Source: Apostichopus leukothele (lineage: Eukaryota; Echinodermata; Holothuroidea; Aspidochirotida; Stichopodidae). From it: a DNA stretch of 37,112 nucleotides. The translations under genes were made by a program, and so were the position numbers. The stretch covers positions 239,423 through 276,534 of the forward strand of contig JAAAKB020000002.1 in assembly GCA_010014835.2 (NCBI GenBank), read 5' to 3'. Positions 22,176 to 32,500 of this stretch are shown piece after piece. Position 1 is the stretch's first letter, and each line of letters opens with the position of its first letter. The notes under the pieces are model-generated. The model saw only the letters and a list, made by a program, of their open reading frames with translations, was not told where the DNA came from and searched no databases.

Positions 22176-23466
22176 GTCTTGTTATCGTAATTAGTGAGGT
22201 ATTCCCACCTAAGTTCAAATGTCGACGTATTACACACCAGTCAGTGTACTTGCAAGTGTCTAGAAGATGTTTCAAGTCTTAGTGTAGTGTGTTTCAAGTA
22301 AATATTTGAAATTTGATAACTGTTTAATAGAAACAGTTCATTCAACTTGGATACCATTAAATTTTTAATAGGAACATTACTTCTTGTACGTAACCAGCTT
22401 GGTATGGTTGGGAACGAATACAAAAATATGTTGATTGTTTACCTTTCACCTATAGTCTTGCATTTGATTTTCAAAAATAATAATTGTACTCATGTAATTC
22501 GTAAAAGCAACCCATTGTCTTGAAATTAAGCCATTGTTATGAATAGTTCATCTATAGTAGTCAGTTTAAATATAACTATTGATTTGAAAATTGTTTTTTT
22601 AAAATTATGCATGAAGATCTTGCATTTTGAGTTAGGACCTTTTAAACTCTATTGTACCGTAACATGATTTATAATGTTGAAAGAAACAAGTCTACATACA
22701 GTACTTCTCTGCAGGGTTTCTGATCTTGAGCTAGTCTCTGTGGTAGAGCAAAACAACTAACACCTGTTCAGACTGTTAGACATATGATTTCTCACAACCA
22801 GTTTTAAGGATGAATTTATTTTCTTTATGAGTACTTACTTGACTCTTAAATTACAGTTAAGATATTTTTGTGTCCACCAATTTCCTGTATTAAATAATAT
22901 CTTCATTTGCAATTCTCTGACATTGTTGCCAAAACTCTGTTGTTTGTCCTGTGTGAATTTTGTGGACTAAAGTAACGCATTGTTTTCAAGTACCATCCAT
23001 TCCTTTGATGATCTTGTTGTGCTAGCGGTATCATGACATTGTATCCAACTCAGTGCCGAATTTATGCAATGTTCATCTAACACAGTCAGTTAAATGCCTC
23101 GATATAAACAGATATAAACAGATCAATAGATTGGCAACAACCTTGTCTCTGTCATTCATGCCTTGAATTAAGTCCCTGCATGCTGTTCTCGGTTATTTCC
23201 GATATCCTTCCATAAACCTTCTTCTCCATGAGTTATACATCGTATGAAACTCAAACTGTTTGTCTGGAAGAACTGTGTTATTACCAAGCCAAAGTGTCGT
23301 ACATGACACATGTCGTTACGAATGTGTTAGAGATCCTCTTGGGAGGTAGTTTTCCACCCGGTAACAATCGCCTTGTGTCATATTAAAATTTCTTTCAATT
23401 TCTGTCACCGCGCTCGATGCAAAAATGTGACGTCTCTTTCCCTTTCTTTTTTTCCCCTTTTCACAG
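22176..23466. other. No gene supported; region before the first recognised exon of the plus-strand gene
   Basis: AT-rich. An acceptor-like TTCTCTGCAG at 22704-22713 is followed by a short open frame that lacks a convincing donor. A pyrimidine-rich stretch (23430-23460) is the acceptor tract of the exon at 23467. Confidence 0.45.
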
Positions 23467-23544
23467 GATGTTCGAGATGCTTTCAGGAGGAAGAGCGGCA
23501 AGTCGAGATTAAGCATTAAACCCTTTTCTGGACGAGCAACTGCG
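23467..23544 (+). CDS. Unidentified gene, exon A (basic segment)
   Basis: 78 bp, phase 0 at both ends. The acceptor is CTTTTCACAG|GATG after a long pyrimidine tract and the donor GCG|GTGAGT. It encodes DVRDAFRRKSGKSRLSIKPF and six more residues. Being phase 0 on both sides, it could be skipped without a frameshift. Confidence 0.82.
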
Positions 23545-26500
23545 GTGAGTCACAGACGGTGTTTTTTATGAACAAATTAGGATCTTTCGAGGGTTACGCA
23601 TTTCTTGACATTTCTCCGTCAAGTTTTGACTTTCTCCCTGTCTCAAGTACGAGAAATAATTGTAAATGACGTACATCGTGCCAGAGATTTTTGTATGCAT
23701 AGAAACCTGTTATTTACACCTCATTGATTAGTACGAAGGGTTGGATATAAAAGGGGATGTGTTTGTGGGCCAGTATAGATCTTACAGTAACAACCTTACA
23801 TGTTATAAGCAATGCATTTACTTCACTCCTCTCCTACCTGTCTTCCATATATATATGCACTCCCATCAACCTAGCCTATACCGACTGGAAACATTCTTGC
23901 ACCGGTCCCCCTCCCCCCATCCCCCCGCCATATGACCCTCTCCCTCTTATATTGCTGGTCTTGCCTGCATTAGGTTACCGTGTATAGAAAGACTTCATGC
24001 TGCACAAATTGCTTAAAATTGTTGATTTCTGTGGCCAGCCGTTTTCCATTTTCCTGTGAGATAAATCCTGGCAGTGCAATGATCAAAGCTCTGTCTATTT
24101 GTAGCATTTTTGCAAAGGATGAACAGAAGTTGTCACATATAGAGCAGACAAACAAACAAACAATATAGTAATAAGGAAACTTGACGAAAACCTACAGTTT
24201 GCAATCAAAAAAGAGTTCTACAGCCAGTCCCAAAAATTTGATCAATAGCCTTCAAGTCTGAGTGAACTTGATGTATTGTTGTTCATCTCACAAGCAGTTT
24301 CCATGTATTATTTACTTCCAGTATTGACAAGTTGACATGTTTCTTAGCAGTTTACAAGTTCAATAACTTTGTGTTGGAAACATTGATTTTATTTCATGAA
24401 CATTTGACTGGCGTTTCATGAAGTAATATTATATCAACGATGATGGAGATAGCGTGTAACGTTGACACGATAGAGTTCAATTAAAAATGTTTTAATAGGA
24501 AAGGACTCTTCATGATAATTGGAGATTTTTTTTCCCTCAAATTTTTACTCAAAAGCCACATAGAAGGTGCCATCCACAGTGATCTGTTCACCTGTTACCA
24601 TTGCTCTCCCCAGGTGACTGTCTCTTCCAGTTACAAACCCTTCTACCCCCTCCACCCCCTCCTTCACAATCTGTGTGTTTCTTTTTGGTTTGTAACCCAT
24701 GACCTTCCATGGTTTCTAAATCATTTACCTATCTGAGTACTCGGTCAACACCCTCTTTATATCCAAATTTGAAATGTGGGTGTACCTCGGGACAGGGCTC
24801 CCCCCGCTAAGGTCACCCTTGTTTGTGCATAGTCTTTAGTGTGGGAATAGGTACCCCCATCTCACCCCAAGCATGTTATACTGTACCTCCCCTACATCTT
24901 ACACGAACCCCATCTCACCATTCCATCCTTACGATGAACCCTCTCAGTGAAACCTGACTCGTATGAATCCATCATTCCCTGTCTCGTTAGTTAATCCATC
25001 TTACGATAATTACATAGCGCTTCATCATGCTTATTTAATTCAAGTCATTTATCAATTCTCAACCCAGATAGAATTAAGAATGTGAATGATCACCCTTGTA
25101 TCTAGTTAATGCAGCATCCTTCAACCGCCACCGTCTCTCATTAACTTTTCGTCCAAATTTCCCGTTCCCGGGGATTAATCAATCTTTAATCGTTCCATTT
25201 CTCTCGCGGCAGACCGCCACCCCGAGAGAGGGTCTGGCCAGCAACGGATTCACACCTCAGGAATCGCAGATGAGAAGGCACACGTCGGATGTTGCCCTGG
25301 ACAAGAGCGATACCGGGAACAAACGAGGGAGCGGCAACAGTATCCACAACGAAGTACGGGCGTCCGTTTCGGTGCCAATGAACTTATCTGCCAGTGCGGG
25401 AGGTATGTATAGGCATGCAAGCACGCATGCAATAATTTCTGAAATGCGTTGTTGTCTCATCTAGGAATGTGAGACTCGTGTCATTATTTTTCTTTTTTCT
25501 TCGACTAAGGAAAGCTTCAAGGTCTGAATAAAGGGTTCATATCAGGCTCAGAAGACTTCCGTTAACTCTCAAAGGTGGAGTCTAATATAGCTCCTTCGTT
25601 TCCAGCACCGAAAAATCTTCTTGCGCTTTACAACATTTCAAAAGCAAGAATTAAATATTAAATTTTGTTGATAGATATGGTTTTTCTTCAGGTTGCAAGA
25701 ATTTGTAAAAATAACCCTGAACAAAAAAGCAAAATTTGCTTGCATTGCAGCATCCAACCATTATGCTGTTACTTTCAGGTAACCACCCATCGAATCTTAG
25801 TTTATGCTGTGGGGAAAAAAATCCTTCTGAGACTTTTTTGCAGTTAAGTCCTGCGGCACTGCCTCAATGTCCTTGTGCTCAGGTGTTGGTTTGCCTAACT
25901 TTTTCAAAAAACATGAGGTAAAAAAAAGTTGGAGAACAGCAGCGAGAAAACGTTTGATGTAAGATACTGGAAAGAAAAAATTCAAAATTTGATTGACAGA
26001 TTTACCCTTAATACAATATTTTGGGTAAACAAAACATATACAGCTCGTTATGAACTAACAGTTTAATTGTCTTTCTTTTCTTCTCAATTTTTTCTTCCCT
26101 GAAACAAAAAGAGAAAGACTGAAGAATATTCTCCTCCTTTCCCAAAGTGTCATAAATTTAATTTTGAAAGTAATGTGAGTAGGGAAACTCTCTGTAACGA
26201 TCTCTCCCCACCCCCCCCCCATCCCCGAATGTGAGCATGTTGTTTGAATCATGAGAGGGCTTGGAATCCCAGATGCCAATTGCAGTTCTTAATTTCATTG
26301 TTTATATCCTGGCCCAGAAATCCCTATCATCTGCCAGTGTATTGCAGCAATAACTGTAATGCAAGCTGAGGGCGATAAAACTTGCCTGATCAATCTTTCA
26401 CCTGATGAAGGTGCACTGCTGTTGCCGTAGCAACTGGGAGGACATTACACTCATTCCCAATTTATGAGATGGATGCCTTTGCCATTTCCTCCTTCGATCT

Positions 26501-29500
26501 TTCTTTTTTCCCATTCCGTGTCGTAATTTTCTGACGTTTTGGATGGGCTGAAGAAGAGGGATTGGTAGACAGAGGTGCTGCATAAGGAGGATAATCCTAG
26601 AAACATTTGTCTAACGACTTTGAGTAATAGGCACAATCTTCACGACATCTTGTCAGGATTTGCAACTGTTTGGGTTTACTTGTTACTTTTTTAGTTTTAT
26701 TTGTCTGTGATGTGTCTGGCAATGATGGCGAAGAATGTCTCACAAAGACAAATGACAAGTTTGCTGAAGATATATACTGTATATATTTATATATACATCC
26801 ATACCCCCCCTACTCTCTATCAGTGATAGATATAACATTCACTTGTTGGTTCATCCTCTACCTCCTGTATCTTCCTCTCCTTTTTCCTGCTTCCCCCAAC
26901 CCCTATTACCATTCCTTCTCTTCTGACCCTCATTCTGCTCCTCATCTTGTTGCTGTCAAGGTATTTACAGAACATTTTCCCGTTTCTCATCATACTATTT
27001 TTTTTCTTTTTTTTTCTTTAAGTAAGTGGTTAAAAGTAGTGTGTTAGTCTCATAGTTTCTACAAAGTTGGGATTGTTGAATTAATTTCAATGCCAAAAAT
27101 TAGTAGACTTATCTCAAAGACTTCTAGTAGGTCACAAAACATTAAAAGAAGAAAAAAAAAGGAAAGTAGGTAGAATAGTTGGTGTCTGACTTAGTCTGTC
27201 CCTGTTTCCGAGCTGGCACTTAACTATCATCAAATTGACAATGTTGTTTATTTTTGCAAATTTCATTAATTTTAATACTCATAATTAACTAGTTTTAAAG
27301 GGTGACTGTAAAACCACTGATATGTTTATGATGCCCATTAATAATCCATTAATCGTCTAATAGCCAGTCACTTCTAGCAGCTGCCATGTTTAGTACCTAT
27401 ATGGTTTACCGTAACTCCTCACTTACCTGTCCCAGCACTAAATATGCACTCCAATCTACCTAGCAAAAATTGCTGATTTTTAGCACTGTTCCTTGCTGAC
27501 CTACTTCCAGATCCACTGTCCATTTCTCTTCTCAAGTGTACTACTTGGTTCTTTAGGTCAATCATGTAAATACACAACTCAATACACCCCTGAAAACCGC
27601 TGGTGAGACGGCGCAATGGTCAGTCCATACCCAAACTGTCCTCCACCCATCTTCATATACCCATACCTATCCTCACCCGACCCACATTTTTACCCTCTTT
27701 GTTTTTACTTTTTATTTCTGTGAAATTGCTTGAACAACGAAAATTAATTTGAATGGTCACAATTTGCGAGGAATTGACGGCATTATCCGATGCGCAATAT
27801 TCAGCAGAGAGTCGCAGTCGATCGCTTCGATGAAATATCTACCTTCGGATAGCTTCCCTACTTACTGCCTTTTCGGTTTGATACAATCAATGGAGTTGGC
27901 ACCTGCTCGTGACCAAATATTCATGGTTATAAATTTAAATTAGGACGAGAAGGAGAGAGAGATTTGGATAAGCTTCACACTCCTTTCCACTACAGTGGAA
28001 GGAGAATTAGCATTCAGTTCACGCGCAAGCGATTTCTGGCTGGGCAGAAATGACGTTTGCAAGTGTTCAGCTGCATATGTAGGTTACACACAGCTCTTCC
28101 ACCGTCCATTTTATGCATACCTCCTACGACGTCGGGCATCGTAGATCGACTGTAATACTTGGTCATGGCTCTGGCTGACATTTCATAATATAGGTCCACG
28201 AATGTCAGGTCTTTACTCGAACTGGATTCTGCTACAAACGCCCGACCCAGAGTGCCTCATCTTCCTATTCGATCACCGAATTATCTAATAAAGCGATAAA
28301 TGTCTCGAAAAACCAGTCGTGTTTCCGACTCGATACTCTGTTTGGATTATTCTGTTCATTTGTGCTGATTTCTCGAATCTTTCAGATTTTTTGTTATTTT
28401 GCCCCGGAGGTATGCGGCAGAGATAGAATGAGTTCTTTGGCGCCGGCCGTATTTGTGTGCCAGGATATTTACATTGATTTTCGTAGCTGTGCACTTACGA
28501 GGAATTAGAAAAGTGATCAATTGAACCGTAGGTCTTTAAAGGGTTTTCATCATAAAAAGTAGCGAGTCTTAAAAAGTTGATAGATCTCCCGTCTTATTTG
28601 TACTACTGTGATTGTGGAAGTGAAAACCAATTTGACATGGAAAGTACAATTTTAAAGGAAATTGCTCTTTCCTAATGGCATTGCTTACAGTACTCTTTTT
28701 AAGTACTGCCTAGATTTTTTGGTTTTTCTTGGGGGGGGGGGAGGTCAAAGTAAAGAAGTTACAGTAGCTTGAGGACATCAGAATTTATCTCTTTGACATG
28801 TTTAATAGATGCTTGATGAGATCTTAAACCATGTCATTAAATTGGCAAGACTTTTACTGGAAGGGTAACATATTGAGTTTTAAAGAAGAAATTGAGAGTA
28901 ACCATGGAAACAGATTTCAAGGTTGCATTTTATGGTAGTGAAGGAAAACAAATATCGTTGTAGGACATTTTGTCCCTTTTTTTTCTGTTGGTGGTGGTGG
29001 TGGTGGTAAAAAGTCTGCTGTTAGGTTCATAAAAATCCAATTATAAAAAATGAGATCTCTGTTGAAGCAGTTGTATTGATCTTATCTCACGTCATAGTTT
29101 GGACAATTTTCTGATGTAAAAATACTTGGCGGTAACAAAATTGAGTTCATCATTTATCCAGTATTCATTCATTTCATTGTTCATATATCTTCATTTGTAG
29201 CAAGTATGATCATTTGATGCATCACTGAGGCCTTGGAAAATGTTGAGATGCACAATTGCATGGGGTCCATGGGCCCTGTGGGGTCAGTGAATCATTAATG
29301 CTAAGATAATCAATCTTTCCCGCCATAGTACATAGTAAAATGTAACTGGGTGTGCAGTGGTTATGCTGAACAAGACAGAGTTTAATAGTCAATAGAGATG
29401 TTTAAAAGTAAAATCAGTTGGCACAAAATCACTGTATCCCACCCACTATGTAAATCTCTTGGCCTCCTCGCCTTGGCTTCTTGTGGTACTCCTACCCTTC

Positions 29501-32500
29501 CCTTCAAACCTTCCCTCTGCCATCCCCTTTGCCCTTCCCTTCAAACCTCTTCTCTCCCTGCTGTCGTCCCCTCTACCCTCCCCTCTCCCATGCCCTCTCC
29601 TCCACCTTGCCCTCTCCTCTGCCTGCTCTCTCCCCTGCAGTCCCCTTTCCTCTGCCCTCTCCTCTGTCCTCCTGTCCTCCCCTCTGCCCTTCCTTCTGTC
29701 CTCCACTCTGCCCTCTCCTCTGCCCTTCCCTCTGCCCTCCACTCTGCCCTTTCCTTTGCCCTCCCCTCTGCCCTCCACTCTGTCCTCCCCTCCTCCCCTA
29801 TGTCCTCCTGTTCTCCCCTCTGTCCTCCTGTCCTCCCTTCTGATCTCCCCTCTGCCCTCCACTCTGTCCTCCCTTCTGATCTCCCCTCTGCCCTCCACTC
29901 TGCCCTTTCCTCTGCCCTCCCCTCAGTCCTACCTTCTGTCCTCCCTTCTGTCCTCCCCTTCGCCCTCCCCTTTCCCCTTTCACCTACCCTGTATCCCTTC
30001 CCTTTGTATCGCTATGCAATCAACACTTTCCCTTACATGATTGACCGTGACAATTGTTTTTCGTCCAAAAAAATAAGTGTACCACATCATCTGATAACGT
30101 GCCAAGTTTCAAGCTACAGAATCATTTGAACTGTTTGCTAGTACACGTTACCACTTGTACTAGGTGTCATATATTTGTTCTTTACAATATAAATCCATTG
30201 TCCATTGAAGGAGAGATTAAGAGAGGATACTATTTCTGTGAACTTTTCTTTTGAACTCTGTTCATCCATTGTGAAGCATTGCATTGTAATGAGTACTGTA
30301 GATCAAGCACAGTTTCGACTAAAAGCATACAGTAGGACTGTATGGTTCGTTTTCATCCATAGCATGGGGTATATAAGTGACTAATGATGATATGTATGAA
30401 ACTGTGCTTGCCACTTTTTGAAAAACCGACAGTTGAAATTTTGTCACAGTTTGTATCATATGTGAACTTGAAGCAAACAGGTGTGATTCATATGTTAATG
30501 CATCCCAATTTTGAAGGGGAAAAAGATATGAATGTATATTTTAAAGAAAGAGAAAAGAACCTTTTTTCCAATGAGCATCTATGACATCACACCTGTTTGG
30601 TTCAAGTTCACTTTCAGTGCAAGACATGTCATCCTGAAAACGATACGTAGGAATAGAATGTAAATTTTACCAGGATGCCTAAGAATATGCTCCTCCTTTC
30701 TTCAGCCAAGATTAACTTTTCTTCTGGACGATCACTTTTAAAGTCGGCCGAGCAAATTTTGATCTTGAATCTTGAGATTAGCTTGCTCATTTTGTTCTTC
30801 TTCTTCTTCTTCTTCTTCTTCTTCTTCTTCTTCTTCTTCCCAGAACCCCCAGATGCGATGCTCTCTCCAGTTTCAATGAACAGCCTATCCAGCAGAATAT
30901 CTCATAGCTCAACAGAGGATACAACAGGGTCCATGGGAGACCTACTGGATGGCCAAGTCAGCGCCGACTCCAACTGCAAAGAGTAAGTCGTCCAAACTCC
31001 ACCGGTCAGATGCAATCAAATTTGACCAAGAAATTAAGGTTTAAAAAGAGTTTTCTTATTTGTTGGACTTATTTATCCTAGGCCAAGATTGGCCCTTGGC
31101 CAGTGCTATACTCAGTAGGTCTTACTACTGATACTGCTTCTCAAAAGTTGGGAATCTGACCTCGAGACCCTTGTTATGTTTAGGCTCAGTGACGTCATAC
31201 ACATCTTGTTGTCAGTATCGCTAGAGAATTGCTTGCTTCAAACGCAACCGAAGAGACGGAACTTCAGCGATGACTTCTGAACAGTCGTTGAGATGTTTTT
31301 CAGGCAAGACAACATCCATAAATTTTTTCGGCCGAGTGTGAAACATGCAATTTTCCAGCAGGTCTCCCATATGGAAGTGTCTAGGCTTATTTCTTCTTGC
31401 CATTCCGTCGTCGGACACTTCCGATTTGTGCAGCTTTTCTCAAAAGTTATGTAATAGCAGTCGATTTGGAAAGGTCAGATTCCTAACTGACAATACCAAT
31501 GTCCTAACAATTAACAAACACAACCTGTAGTAGGAATATGTCTCTTGTTGTCAAAGTACTGACTGCATATCTAGAAAGGAAATGCCTTGACATGAGTTCA
31601 GAATTTTGGAAGTTGGCAGCTCCCTTTATCATCTAGGTTTAAGTTTACTTGGTCTGTAAGTTACTACATCTTTTATTTCCAATGCTAGCATAAATGGGTA
31701 TTAGGTCTAATTCCCTCTTTCTTACACCAATATAAGCTACTCTTCCCAGGGTAGTTTTAAGCTTTGCTGCGAGTGCATGGGGGCATGTAGATGATAATAC
31801 TGTTATTACTCACAAAGGATATGTTATCGATGGGAATGGAGATTATTTGAAAGGGAGGAGAGATAAAGCCGTTATTTATGTTAAGCGATGATACCGTGCA
31901 ATTCTAAATCGCATCTTATCAGCCTGAGTAACAAATTTTCACTTCAAATAAGGCAAAAATATCAAGCCAATGGATTATTTCTGATCAGCTGTTTGTATTT
32001 GATTAATAAGAATATGCAAAAAAATGTGCAGGCAGGGAGTGTTTCAAATTGAAATAAATCATTTATTCACTCCATTTTTACTTCAATTTGGGGAAAAAGT
32101 CTTGGAGGACCTTCCCACTTTGATCCATTGTAATCTTACTTGGTGTTGCGCTCGGGTTCGTCATTGAAAATAATACAAATTGATATGTCCACTGTCATGT
32201 GACCGACACATCAAGGTTGACCTGTTTCAATCTCTCAGTATCTGCATCTCTCTGTATTTCTAAACGACATTATGAAATTTTACTTCAACGAAAAATGAAA
32301 TAAATGAAATGAGGCGTTTACGGGGCTGCATCTACGGACTAACTATCTTAACGTACTCCTGGAGAAAATTATGGTATTTCGTCGTTTGGTAGCTCAGTTT
32401 CGTCAGTGAAAATTATACAAATTGATACGGCCACTGTCCTATGACCGACACTTCAAGGTTGACATGTTTTGAAAAAGAGAAAGCAGAGCCGTCTGAGGCT

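Larger units (their letters stand above)
25403..30843 (+). other. Large intron (5.4 kb) of the unidentified gene
   Basis: It contains poly-C/T stretches, a pyrimidine minisatellite (29470-29990), a small inverted-repeat element (30462-30611), a microexon candidate (28386-28409) and a locally CpG-richer stretch at about 27750-28460 whose origin is unclear. That patch could be an old mobile element or an internal promoter. Extent assumes that exons B and C are adjacent in the transcript. Confidence 0.6.

Noticed and set aside
22714-22741. A possible further upstream exon after TTCTCTGCAG
   Set aside because: The open frame is very short and only a weak GTAGAG donor follows. Phase with the exon at 23467 cannot be tested convincingly.
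26670-27047. 125-residue plus-strand frame with a signal-peptide-like start (GLLVTFLVLFVCDVSG)
   Set aside because: It begins at TTG, has no ATG in frame near the hydrophobic stretch, and continues into low-complexity T/C-rich DNA. Hydrophobicity follows from base composition.
29398-30129. Long open frames (243 residues on plus, 150 on minus) rich in Pro/Leu/Ser or Gly/Arg/Glu
   Set aside because: They are translations of the polypyrimidine minisatellite, open in several frames at once because stop codons cannot form in C/T-only DNA.
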